From Faecalibacterium sp. UBA1819 (lineage in GTDB: Bacteria > Bacillota > Clostridia > Oscillospirales > Ruminococcaceae), in contig DCEX01000009.1 of NCBI GenBank assembly GCA_002315015.1, positions 1-29,759 on the forward strand: DNA of 29,759 nucleotides, given 5' to 3'. A program made the translations under genes and the position numbers. The notes beneath the pieces were generated by a model. That model worked only from the letters and a program-made list of their open reading frames with translations, searched no databases and was not told the DNA's origin. Below, in pieces: positions 21,759 through 29,756 of this stretch. Numbering within the stretch: the first letter of the stretch is position 1; each line of letters starts with the position of its first letter.

Positions 21759-21796
21759 TCACGCTGTTTTTCCTGGGAAAAGCAGCGTGATTTTTT
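21759..21796 (+). terminator. Terminator / possible attenuator in front of hemA
   Basis: TCACGCTG-TTTTTCC (21759-21773) pairs with GGAAAAGCAGCGTGA (21776-21790) over 15 bp with one G-U pair, then six T. The hemA ATG is only 20 bases after the T-run. Either the hem operon relies on a promoter inside the acetyltransferase gene with regulated read-through, or the element only ends upstream transcription while a promoter overlaps it. Confidence 0.75.
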
Positions 21797-21815
21797 GTGA
21801 AAAGAAAGGAAGCCT

Positions 21816-23084
21816 ATGAGTATCCATGTAATGGGCGTCAGCTATAAGGAAGCGGCGCTGGAGCTGCGCGAGCGTGTATCCTTTACCGAAAGCGCCAAGC
21901 TGGAGGTGCTGGAGGAGCTGGCAGCGCAAGGCGTGTACTGTGTCATTCTGTCCACCTGCAACCGCACCGAAATTTACGCAAGCGATGCACAGGGCAAAGC
22001 GGAACAGGCGGTGCGCACGGCGCTTTTGCGCCGCGCGGGCGATGCCGCCGAGCGCTTGCAGCCGCATCTTTACGCCGCCGCGGATCAACAGGCGGTCACG
22101 CACCTCTTTGAGGTGGCCGCCGGGCTGGAAAGCTTAGTGCTGGGCGAAGATCAAATTTTGGGGCAGGTGCAGGACGCTTATGAGCTGAGCTTTTCAGCGG
22201 GATGCACCGATAAGGCGCTGCGCCGCATGTTTCAAGATGCGGTGGAAAGCGCCCGCCGGGTGAAAACCATGTTCAAACTCAGCGAACAGCCGCTGTCGGT
22301 GTGTTCCATCGGAATGCGGTGTGTGAATGAACATATGCCTATTGTGCAAAAAGATGCGCTTGTCATCGGCAGCGGTAAGATGGCGCAGCTGGCGGTGCAG
22401 TATTTGCAGCAGTACGGGGCAAAAAGCATTACGGTTTGCGCACGAAGCAGACGGGAAGAACTGGCGCACAAATTTCCCGGTGTGCAGCTGGCCGATTTTG
22501 AGCGCCGCTATGAATACGCGGCCAAAAGCTCTGTCGTGGTCTGCGCCACCTCGGCGCCCCATGTAGTCTTGCGCCGCGTCCCGTTTGTCTGTGCGCCGGG
22601 CGGCACAGTGATTTTAGATTTAGCCGCTCCGCGTGACGCCGACCCCGCTCTGGCCGACATGCAGGGCGTTACCTTGCTGGACGTGGACGCGCTGCGCCGC
22701 ACGGCACAGGAAAACATGGAAACACGCCGGGCGCTGGCCGAGCAGGCAAAACAAGCCATTTTAGCCGATGCCGAGGAGACGGTGCATTGTCTTGCGTCGT
22801 TTGACGTCGACGAGGGCGTTGCTGCGCTTCAGCGCCGCTGCGAAGCCGCCGAGCGTCATGCCTTTGCGCTGCTTTCGCGCCGCTTGGAATTGAGCGGGCA
22901 TGAAGCGCGGCATGTGCAGAAAATTTTGCACGCGGCGGTGCGGAGCATTTCCCGCGGGCCGATTTTAACGCTGAAATCCTTGGAAAACGCCGACGAGCGC
23001 GCCGTGTGCAACGACGTGCTGTGCCGCCTGTTTTCCCAAAAGGAGGAAGAAGATGACTTATCAGATTGCAACGCGCGGCTCTAA
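21816..23084 (+). CDS. hemA: Glutamyl-tRNA reductase
   Basis: A 422-residue enzyme that reduces glutamyl-tRNA(Glu) with NADPH to glutamate-1-semialdehyde, the first step of C5 tetrapyrrole synthesis. The catalytic Cys48 lies in ILSTCNRTE. The family signature GLESLVLGEDQILGQVQDAY near residue 107 and the NADPH Rossmann motif VIGSGKMAQLA near 183 are intact. The C-terminal dimerisation helices extend to about 415. Start ATG 21816 with AAAGGAAG upstream. hemC begins inside its last 32 bases, so translation is coupled. It lies directly behind an intrinsic terminator hairpin. Confidence 0.95.
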   Translation: MSIHVMGVSYKEAALELRERVSFTESAKLEVLEELAAQGVYCVILSTCNRTEIYASDAQGKAEQAVRTALLRRAGDAAERLQPHLYAAADQQAVTHLFEVAAGLESLVLGEDQILGQVQDAYELSFSAGCTDKALRRMFQDAVESARRVKTMFKLSEQPLSVCSIGMRCVNEHMPIVQKDALVIGSGKMAQLAVQYLQQYGAKSITVCARSRREELAHKFPGVQLADFERRYEYAAKSSVVVCATSAPHVVLRRVPFVCAPGGTVILDLAAPRDADPALADMQGVTLLDVDALRRTAQENMETRRALAEQAKQAILADAEETVHCLASFDVDEGVAALQRRCEAAERHAFALLSRRLELSGHEARHVQKILHAAVRSISRGPILTLKSLENADERAVCNDVLCRLFSQKEEEDDLSDCNARL

Positions 23085-23946
23085 GCTGGCGCTGGCACAA
23101 ACGCAGCAGGTGGCCGACGCTTTAACACGCGCATACCCGGAACATACCTTCACCTTGTGTATCATTAAAACACAAGGCGATTTAAACCAGCATTCCCCGC
23201 TGCATCAAATCGGCGGAAAAGGCGTATTTGTGCGGGAAATCGAACAGGCGCTTTTAAACGGCAGTGCCGACCTTGCCGTTCACAGCATGAAAGATATGCC
23301 GTGCGAGGTGACGCCGGGCCTTTCTTTTTCGCGCGTGTGGAAACGGGAAGACCCGCGCGATGTACTGGTGCTGAACGGCGCAGAAAATTTGCATGACCTG
23401 CCCCAAGGCGCACGCATCGGCACGGGAAGTCTGCGCCGCGCGTATCAGCTGCGGGCGCTGCGCAGTGACCTTGAGGTGTGCGGCATTCGCGGTAATATTG
23501 ATACACGCTTGCGAAAAATGAGACAAACGCCGCTTGACGGTCTTGTGCTGGCCGCGGCAGGGCTGAACCGGCTTTCGCCCGAATGCGGTACCGTGCAGCC
23601 GCTTTCCCCCGAAGAAATGATACCCGCCCCAGCGCAAGGAGCGCTGGCGATTCAGCTGCGCGAAGGCGACAATGAATTGCGCGCGATGCTGGACGCGCTC
23701 AGTGATAAAACCGATACGTTCTGTGTGGGGCTGGAACGTGCGTTTTTGGCCGAAACAGGCGCGTCCTGCCATGAGCCGGTGGGGGCGTATTGTACCGCGG
23801 CTCAAAACCCCGTATTTTATGCGATGCTGGGCAAGGAAAGCAGCGAGCGCTTTGTAAAAAAGCAAGTGGTGTTAAACCGTGAACATGCCGAAGCCGAGGT
23901 GCGCGAATTGGCACAAGCCATGCGGCAGGAATTGGAGGCGCTGTGA
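23053..23946 (+). CDS. hemC: Hydroxymethylbilane synthase (porphobilinogen deaminase)
   Basis: A 297-residue enzyme that joins four porphobilinogen units into hydroxymethylbilane. The N-terminus YQIATRGSKLALAQTQQVAD, the active-site VHSMKDMP with its Asp, and the Arg-rich GTGSLRRAYQLRAL are intact. The dipyrromethane cofactor Cys is in GASCHEPVGA, a slight variant of the usual GGC-x-P-x-G. The ATG at 23053 has a very strong AAAAGGAGGAAG within hemA. The stop overlaps the next start by one base (TGATG). Confidence 0.95.
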   Translation: MTYQIATRGSKLALAQTQQVADALTRAYPEHTFTLCIIKTQGDLNQHSPLHQIGGKGVFVREIEQALLNGSADLAVHSMKDMPCEVTPGLSFSRVWKREDPRDVLVLNGAENLHDLPQGARIGTGSLRRAYQLRALRSDLEVCGIRGNIDTRLRKMRQTPLDGLVLAAAGLNRLSPECGTVQPLSPEEMIPAPAQGALAIQLREGDNELRAMLDALSDKTDTFCVGLERAFLAETGASCHEPVGAYCTAAQNPVFYAMLGKESSERFVKKQVVLNREHAEAEVRELAQAMRQELEAL

Positions 23947-25403
23947 TGGGAGTAGTGTACTTAGTAGGTGCAGGGCCGGGCGACGAAGGGCTTTTAACCG
24001 TGCGCGGACGCGCCTTGCTGGAAAGCGCCGATTGCGTGGTGTATGACAGGCTGGGCGCCCCCGGCTTGCTGGGGCTGACAAAGCCCGGCTGCGAGTGTAT
24101 TGATGTGGGAAAAACGGCGGGCCGCCACACGATGCCGCAAGCGCAGATTGAAGAACTCTTGGTGCAAAAGGCGGCACAGCACGCTGTGGTCGTGCGGCTG
24201 AAAGGCGGTGACCCGTTTGTATTTGGGCGCGGCGGCGAGGAACTTGCCACCCTGCGCCGGGCAGGCGTTGCCGCCGAGGTGGTGCCGGGCGTCAGCTCGG
24301 CGCTTGCGGGGCCTGCCAGCGAGGGCATTCCGCTGACGCATCGCGGTGTGGCGGCGGGCTTTCGCGTGATGACCGCACAGGACAAAAACGGACAGATTCC
24401 GCCGCTCGATTTTGAAGGCATGGCACACACCCAAGAAACGCTTGTCTTTTTAATGAGCCTTGCCCGTGTGGGCGAACTTGCCGAGCGTCTGCTTTTGGCG
24501 GGAAAACGGCCCGACACCCCCGCCGCGGTGCTGTCAAACGCCACCATGCCGGGGGCAGATATTCTCACCGCACCGCTCAGTGAAATCGGCACGGCGCTGG
24601 CAAAGCGGCCTTTGCCTTCGCCGGGAATGCTCGTGGTGGGCGATGTGGTTGCTTTGCGCAATACCCTGTGCGGCGGGGCGCTTTTAGGGCGGCGCTTTTT
24701 CGTACCCGTCATTGGCCCTGCGCCCTCACGCCTTGCTCCTTTGCTGCGGGCACAGGGAGCGCGCGTCACAGAATACCCCGTCGGGCGCATTGTACTGCGC
24801 CCCGAAGCGCTGACAGCGAGAATGCTGGAAGATGTAAGCGCGGTGGTGTTCACCAGCCGCCACGGTGTGGAGGGCTTTTTTGCCGGGCTGGACGCGCTGG
24901 AGCTTGACAGCCGCGCCTTGGCGGGAAAGCGTTTATACACCGTGGGCGAAGCGACCGCCGAGGCCTTGTCGGCACACGGCTTGCGTGCAGACGGCGTGGC
25001 AAACCCCGCCACCTCACAGGCGCTGGGAGAGCTGCTTTGCCGCGAGCTGACGGCGCGGGACTGCGTCCTTTTGGCGCGTGCCGCCGGGCTGGGAGAGGAT
25101 GCCCTTTGCCAAACCCTCGGCGCACATTGCAGTGTGATCACTGCCGCCGTTTATGAAAATATTTCCTGCGAAAGCCAAGGCGTGCCGTGTGAAGCGGACA
25201 GCATCTGCTTTGCCAGCGCCAGCGCCGTCCACCGAACGGTGAAAGCGCTTGGTACGGCGGTGCTCGGCGGGCGGCGGCTGTATGCCATCGGCCCCAAAAC
25301 GGCAAAAGCGCTGTCGGAGTACGGCTTTGCCGCCGTGACAGCCGCGCAGAACGATTTACAAGGGCTTGTCAGCGCCGTTGTGCGCGACAGTGAAACGCTC
25401 TAA
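23946..25403 (+). CDS. cobA-hemD: CobA-HemD fusion: uroporphyrinogen III methyltransferase / synthase
   Basis: A 485-residue bifunctional protein. Residues 1-240 are the SAM-dependent uroporphyrinogen-III C-methyltransferase, with VYLVGAGPGDEGLLT, RLKGGDPFVFGRGGEE, VVPGVSSALAGPA and PLTHRG. Residues 245-485 are a uroporphyrinogen III synthase of the usual weakly conserved kind, with VVFTSRHGVEGFF and YTVGEATAEAL. The HemD half cyclises hydroxymethylbilane; the CobA half methylates it to precorrin-2. I use ATG 23946 (GGAGGCG upstream) rather than the GTG one codon before. Fusion of the two is common in Clostridia and favours flow to siroheme and cobamides. Confidence 0.92.
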   Translation: MGVVYLVGAGPGDEGLLTVRGRALLESADCVVYDRLGAPGLLGLTKPGCECIDVGKTAGRHTMPQAQIEELLVQKAAQHAVVVRLKGGDPFVFGRGGEELATLRRAGVAAEVVPGVSSALAGPASEGIPLTHRGVAAGFRVMTAQDKNGQIPPLDFEGMAHTQETLVFLMSLARVGELAERLLLAGKRPDTPAAVLSNATMPGADILTAPLSEIGTALAKRPLPSPGMLVVGDVVALRNTLCGGALLGRRFFVPVIGPAPSRLAPLLRAQGARVTEYPVGRIVLRPEALTARMLEDVSAVVFTSRHGVEGFFAGLDALELDSRALAGKRLYTVGEATAEALSAHGLRADGVANPATSQALGELLCRELTARDCVLLARAAGLGEDALCQTLGAHCSVITAAVYENISCESQGVPCEADSICFASASAVHRTVKALGTAVLGGRRLYAIGPKTAKALSEYGFAAVTAAQNDLQGLVSAVVRDSETL

Positions 25404-25418
25404 CAGGAGGTTTTAAAC

Positions 25419-26393
25419 ATGTTTTACCGAGGTCGTCGTTTAAGAAAAACACCGGCGGTGCGCAGCTTGGTGCGCGAAACGCGCCTGCACCCGTCCGAGC
25501 TTGTCTACCCCATTTTTGTACAGGAGGGCGAGAATATCAAAGAGGAAATTTCCTCTTTGCCGGGGCAGTTCCGGTATTCGCCCGACCGCTTGGAGGAAAT
25601 TGTGGCGGAAATGCGCGCGTGCGGCGTGCGCGCCTGTCTCTTGTTCGGCATTCCCGCGCATAAAGATGCGTGCGGTTCTTCCGCTTGGGAGGAATACGGC
25701 GTGGTGCAAACCGCCATCCGCCGTCTGCGCAGCTTGGACAGCGAGCTTTATATCATTGCCGATGTGTGTATGTGTGAGTACACTAGCCATGGCCATTGCG
25801 GCGTACTGGGTGCGCACGGCGAAGTGCTGAACGATGAAACCCTGCCGCACCTGGCGCAGATTGCTTTGAGCTATGCCCGCGCCGGGGTGGATATGGTTGC
25901 CCCCAGCGATATGATGGACGGCCACATTGCCGCCCTGCGCGAAGCGCTCGACGGCGAGGGCTTTTATGACTTGCCTATTATGGGTTACAGCGCAAAATAT
26001 GCATCCTCTTTTTACGGGCCGTTTCGTCAGGCGGCGGGCAGTGCGCCCAGCTTTGGCGACAGAAAAGCCTATCAAATGGACTACGCCAACGCAAACGAAG
26101 CCATGCGCGAAATGCAAGCTGATTGGGACGAGGGCGCAGATATTTTAATGGTCAAGCCCGCGATGGCATATCTCGATATTCTGCGCATGGCAGCCGACCG
26201 GTTTGACGCGCCGCTGGCGGCCTATCAGGTGAGTGGTGAGTACGCCATGCTCAAACATGCTGTGGCCGAAGGGCTGATGCATCCCGATGTAATGAACGAA
26301 AGTCTGATTGCCATTAAGCGCGCGGGGGCAAGCGTGATTATCACCTATCACGCGCTGGATTACGCCCGCGCATGGAAGGAGTACCAAGGATGA
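25419..26393 (+). CDS. hemB: Delta-aminolevulinic acid dehydratase (porphobilinogen synthase)
   Basis: A 324-residue enzyme joining two 5-aminolevulinate molecules into porphobilinogen. The Zn-binding Cys cluster is in DVCMCEYTSHGHCG near residue 118, so this is a zinc-type enzyme. The Schiff-base Lys residues are in MGYSAKYASSFYGP and ILMVKPAMAYLD. The N-terminus RLRKTPAVRSLVRET is typical. The ATG follows ACAGGAGGTT. The hemL start codon overlaps the stop (ATGA). Confidence 0.95.
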   Translation: MFYRGRRLRKTPAVRSLVRETRLHPSELVYPIFVQEGENIKEEISSLPGQFRYSPDRLEEIVAEMRACGVRACLLFGIPAHKDACGSSAWEEYGVVQTAIRRLRSLDSELYIIADVCMCEYTSHGHCGVLGAHGEVLNDETLPHLAQIALSYARAGVDMVAPSDMMDGHIAALREALDGEGFYDLPIMGYSAKYASSFYGPFRQAAGSAPSFGDRKAYQMDYANANEAMREMQADWDEGADILMVKPAMAYLDILRMAADRFDAPLAAYQVSGEYAMLKHAVAEGLMHPDVMNESLIAIKRAGASVIITYHALDYARAWKEYQG

Positions 26394-27694
26394 GGCAGAC
26401 GGCATGTTCCGAACAAATGTTTGAGCGCGCCTGCCGCGTACTGCCCGGCGGCGTCAACAGTCCCGTGCGGGCGTTTCGCTCGGTGGGGCGCTGCCCCGTA
26501 TTTGTCAAAAGCGCAAAGGGCAGCCATATGATAGATGCAGACGGGAACGACTGGCTGGACTATATTGGCTCTTGGGGGCCGATGATTTTGGGTCACGCGC
26601 ACCCCGACGTGATACAGGCGGCACAGGCGGCGCTGACGGACGGCGTGAGCTACGGCTTGCCCACCCAGCCGGAGGTGGAGATGGCTGAGCTGATGACGGC
26701 GGCTTATCCCGGCATGGACATGGTGCGCATGGTGAATTCGGGAACAGAGGCAACCATGAGCGCTTTGCGCGCGGCACGCGGTTTTACCGGGCGCAGCAAA
26801 ATCATCAAGTTTGAAGGCTGCTACCATGGCCACAGCGACGGCTTGCTGGTGCAGGCCGGTTCCGGTGCGCTGACCTTTGGCACTCCCACCAGCCCCGGCG
26901 TTCCGGCAGACGTCGTGCGCCATACGCTGGTGTGCCGCTATAACGATTTGGAAAGCGTAGAGCAAACGCTGTGCGCCAATGAGGGCGAGGTCGCGGCGAT
27001 TATCGTGGAGCCGGTGGCGGCGAATATGGGCGTAGTGCCGCCCGTACCCGGCTTTTTGCAGGGGCTGCGCCGTCTGTGTGACGAACACGGTGCGCTGCTG
27101 ATTTTTGACGAAGTCATTACCGGATTTCGCTTGGCGTTCGGCGGCGCGGCCCAGCGCTTTGGCGTGACCCCCGATTTAGCGTGCTTTGGCAAAATTATTG
27201 GCGCGGGAATGCCCGTGGGCGCTTACGGCGGCAAGCGGGATGTGATGCAAATGGTGTCGCCGTCCGGCCCGGTCTATCAGGCGGGAACGCTTTCGGGCAA
27301 TCCGCTTGCCATGCGCACCGGCCTTTGCCAGCTGCGCTATCTGCAATGCCATCCTGAGGTATATGCACAAATTGAAGCGCGTGCCGCCGCGCTGGAGCAG
27401 GGCATGAAACAGGCCGTAGAGGATTTACAGCTGGGCTGCACGGTGACGCGGTGCGGCAGTTTGCTGACGCTGTTTTTCACGCCGCAGCCGATGGAGCTGC
27501 GCTCTTACGACGATGTCAAGCAATGCAGTACCCAGCAGTATGCGGCGTTTTTCTCGGCGCTCTTTCAAAAAGGCATCCTCATTGCGCCGTCCCAGTTTGA
27601 GGCGCTCTTTATCGGCGCGGCACACACCGACGAGGAAATTGCCCGCACCGCAGCCGAAATGCGCGAGGCGCTGCGCGAAAGCGTCAAGGCATGA
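26390..27694 (+). CDS. hemL: Glutamate-1-semialdehyde 2,1-aminomutase
   Basis: A 434-residue PLP enzyme that turns glutamate-1-semialdehyde into 5-aminolevulinate. Family features are LPGGVNSPVRAF near residue 18, MVNSGTEATMSALRAAR, the cofactor Asp in LLIFDEVITGFR and the Schiff-base Lys in CFGKIIGAGMPVGAYGG. I start at ATG 26390, with AAGGAG eight bases upstream, overlapping the hemB stop; a longer frame inside hemB is less likely. The stop overlaps the ATG of the met8-like gene by four bases. Confidence 0.95.
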   Translation: MRQTACSEQMFERACRVLPGGVNSPVRAFRSVGRCPVFVKSAKGSHMIDADGNDWLDYIGSWGPMILGHAHPDVIQAAQAALTDGVSYGLPTQPEVEMAELMTAAYPGMDMVRMVNSGTEATMSALRAARGFTGRSKIIKFEGCYHGHSDGLLVQAGSGALTFGTPTSPGVPADVVRHTLVCRYNDLESVEQTLCANEGEVAAIIVEPVAANMGVVPPVPGFLQGLRRLCDEHGALLIFDEVITGFRLAFGGAAQRFGVTPDLACFGKIIGAGMPVGAYGGKRDVMQMVSPSGPVYQAGTLSGNPLAMRTGLCQLRYLQCHPEVYAQIEARAAALEQGMKQAVEDLQLGCTVTRCGSLLTLFFTPQPMELRSYDDVKQCSTQQYAAFFSALFQKGILIAPSQFEALFIGAAHTDEEIARTAAEMREALRESVKA

Positions 27695-28296
27695 TTTGTG
27701 TAGGGCTTTCGCTGCGCGGCTGCCCCGTGCTGGTGGTAGGCGCGGGACGCGCGGCACAGCGCAAAATTTTGGAATATCTTTCCGAGGGCGCTTTCGTGAC
27801 GGTTTGCGCTTTGCAGCCCGCCGAAGGCTTCACGCCGCCCGCCGGTGCGCGGCTTTTATGGCGTGCAGCGCCTTACGAGCCTTATATGGTGCAGGGCATG
27901 ATGCTGGTGCACGCCGCCACGAATGACGCGGTTCTCAACGAACAAATTGTCAAAGATGCACGGCGCTTCGGCGTGCTTTGTGCCAGCATGACGGCTTGTG
28001 ACGCGGCCAGCGTGCGCAGCATGGCGGCCTGTGAAACGCCCGCGCTTTGCGTGGCGGTGTCTACGAAAGGGGCAAGCCCTGCTTTGGCGGCAAAGCTGGC
28101 GCGCCAAACGGCGCAAACACTTTCCGCCGAGTGGGAAAGCCGCCTTGTGCTTTTGCGCCGTGCGCGCGCTTGTGTGAAAGCACACTGTCCGCCGGGAGAA
28201 CTGCGCACAGCGCTTTTGCGCAGTTTGGACAAAGCGCCCGAACACTGCCTTTTGCAAATGGCGCAAAGCGGCGAACCAAACGCGCAAACTTGCTGA
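27691..28296 (+). CDS. Precorrin-2 dehydrogenase-like (CysG-N/Met8 family)
   Basis: A 201-residue protein of the NAD-dependent precorrin-2 dehydrogenase / sirohydrochlorin ferrochelatase family (SirC/CysG N-terminal part). The Rossmann motif is VLVVGAGRAAQRK (13-25), then AATNDAVLNEQI near 75-86 and VAVSTKGASPALAAKLA near 121-137. It should oxidise precorrin-2 from the CobA half upstream to sirohydrochlorin. The usual N-V-V-D motif with the catalytic Asp is not present: the aligned stretch reads CASMTACDAAS, with Thr101 in the Asp place and Asp104 three residues later. So ferrochelatase activity or even dehydrogenase activity may be altered. Last gene of the hem operon. Confidence 0.85.
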   Translation: MICVGLSLRGCPVLVVGAGRAAQRKILEYLSEGAFVTVCALQPAEGFTPPAGARLLWRAAPYEPYMVQGMMLVHAATNDAVLNEQIVKDARRFGVLCASMTACDAASVRSMAACETPALCVAVSTKGASPALAAKLARQTAQTLSAEWESRLVLLRRARACVKAHCPPGELRTALLRSLDKAPEHCLLQMAQSGEPNAQTC

Positions 28297-28305
28297 AAGA
28301 TTTTG

Positions 28306-28337
28306 CTTGACCTTCACGCTGCGTCAAGGCTTATACT
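28306..28337 (+). promoter_or_regulatory. MerR-type promoter with 19-bp spacer and operator dyad
   Basis: TTGACC (28307-28312) and TATACT (28332-28337) are 19 bases apart, the overlong spacer characteristic of MerR-activated promoters. CTTGAC (28306-28311) and GTCAAG (28323-28328) form a dyad with an 11-base centre inside the spacer. It is directly upstream of the MerR gene, so autoregulation is very likely. Confidence 0.8.
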
Positions 28338-28358
28338 TGAGGGCAAGGAGGGGAGAAC

Positions 28359-29120
28359 ATGGCGGAATATTCCATTCAGCAGCTGGCACAGCTTTCGGGC
28401 GTCACCACGCGCACGCTGCGCTGGTATGATACGCTCGGCTTGCTCAAGCCCAAACGCGCGCAGGAAAACGGTTACCGACGTTATACAGAAGCAGATGTCG
28501 ACCGCCTTCAGGATATTCTTTTTTACCGTGCGCTGGGCGTTGAGCTTCGCTGCATTCAAGCTTGTTTAGACGACCCCTCCTTTGACCGCTTGGCCGCACT
28601 GCGCCGCCATTTGAAAGCGCTGCAAGACCGGCGCGCCGAATTGGACGGTTTGATTCAGTCGGTCAAAGACACCATTGAGGCACAAGAAAGGAACAAGCCG
28701 ATGAGCAACAAGAAAAAATTTGAGGCGTTCAAGCGCCGCGCCGTCGCGGAAAACGAAGAAAAGTATGGCAAAGAGGTGCGTGAAACTTACGGAGAAAGCG
28801 AAGCCGAGGCCGCAAAGCAAACTTTTTTGGCACTGAGTGAGGAGCAGTATGCCGCTTGGGAAGCGCTGGGCAAAACGCTGCAAACAAAGCTGGAAGCTGC
28901 GGTACAGGCCGGCCAAAGCCCACAGGAAGAAGCCGGGCGAGAAGCCGCCGAGCTGCACCGCGAGTGGCTGCGTGCGGCAGACCGTCAATATACCCCCCAG
29001 CGCCACCGCGGCATTGCCCAGCTGTATGTGTTGGATGAGCGTTTCACCGCTTATTACGACAAAGATGTGCCGGGCTGTGCAAAGTTTTTGTGTGACGCGG
29101 TACAGCACTGGATTTCTTAA
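28359..29120 (+). CDS. MerR-family regulator with TipAS-type ligand domain
   Basis: A 253-residue regulator. Residues 1-70 are the MerR winged helix (YSIQQLAQLSGVTTRTLRWYD, then NGYRRYTEADVDRLQDI), residues 75-110 the coiled dimer helix, and residues 125-250 a TipAS-like antibiotic-recognition domain ending FTAYYDKDVPGCAKFL. TipAL-type proteins sense thiopeptides and other drugs and activate their own promoter. The ATG follows AAGGAGGGG. The next gene is a TetR regulator 61 bases away; no transporter is visible in the window. Confidence 0.9.
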   Translation: MAEYSIQQLAQLSGVTTRTLRWYDTLGLLKPKRAQENGYRRYTEADVDRLQDILFYRALGVELRCIQACLDDPSFDRLAALRRHLKALQDRRAELDGLIQSVKDTIEAQERNKPMSNKKKFEAFKRRAVAENEEKYGKEVRETYGESEAEAAKQTFLALSEEQYAAWEALGKTLQTKLEAAVQAGQSPQEEAGREAAELHREWLRAADRQYTPQRHRGIAQLYVLDERFTAYYDKDVPGCAKFLCDAVQHWIS

Positions 29121-29130
29121 ACGAATGCTG

Positions 29131-29160
29131 CCTGTTTTGCGTATACACGCGGCGAACAGG
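29131..29160. promoter_or_regulatory. Inverted repeat before the TetR gene
   Basis: CCTGTT (29131-29136) and AACAGG (29155-29160), with inner GCG/CGC (29139-29141 and 29148-29150), form a dyad immediately upstream of the TetR ribosome binding site. It may be an operator or a weak hairpin; there is no T-run. Confidence 0.4.
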
Positions 29161-29180
29161 ACAAGGAGGCGAAAAAAAGA

Positions 29181-29756
29181 ATGTCAAATGTTACAAAGCA
29201 AGCCCTGGAGGCGTCCTTGAAGCAAGTGATGCAGAAAAAGCCGCTCGATAAAATCACCATTCGGGATATTACGGACACCTGCGGCATCAGCCGCATGGCG
29301 TTTTATTATCACTTTAAAGATTTGTATGACTTGGTTGAATGGGTGTGCATTGCCGATGTCACCGAGGCGCTGCAAGGCAAAAAAACCTATGACACTTGGC
29401 AGGAGGGCTTGGCACAGATTTTCGAGGCGGTGCTGGAAAACAAAGCCTTTGTCAGCAACGCTTGCCGCTGCATCAGCCGTGAGCGCATGGAACGTTTTTT
29501 ATACCAGCTTACCTATGGACTGATTCGTGACGTGGTGGAGGAAAAAAGCGGCGCCACCCCGATTTTGGAGGAGGACAAAGCATTCATTGCCGAGTTTTAT
29601 AAGTATAGCTTTGTCGGAATTTTGCTGGATTGGATTAAGCAGGGGATGCACGCAGACTATCACACCATCGTGCGCAAAATGAGCTTGACGATGCACGGCA
29701 ATGTGTCGAACTCGATTCAAAATTTTTCAGAAAACTTAACAAAACAGGCTCGATGA
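29181..29756 (+). CDS. TetR/AcrR-family regulator (DhaS-like, TetR_C_8)
   Basis: A 191-residue regulator. The helix-turn-helix is at about 22-45 (ITIRDITDTCGISRMAFYYHFKDLYDLV), with the YYHF signature of TetR proteins. The C-terminal part reads IAEFYKYSFVGILLDWIKQGM, like DhaS and the TetR_C_8 group, many of which act as regulators or coactivators with unknown ligands. The ATG has AAGGAGGCG upstream. The stop is at 29754-29756, three bases from the window edge, so any regulated partner gene lies outside. Confidence 0.9.
   Translation: MSNVTKQALEASLKQVMQKKPLDKITIRDITDTCGISRMAFYYHFKDLYDLVEWVCIADVTEALQGKKTYDTWQEGLAQIFEAVLENKAFVSNACRCISRERMERFLYQLTYGLIRDVVEEKSGATPILEEDKAFIAEFYKYSFVGILLDWIKQGMHADYHTIVRKMSLTMHGNVSNSIQNFSENLTKQAR

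Noticed and set aside
23699..25141. 480-codon minus-strand frame opposite hemC and cobA-hemD
   Set aside because: Ser/Pro/Ala-rich low-complexity shadow of the well-identified fusion gene.
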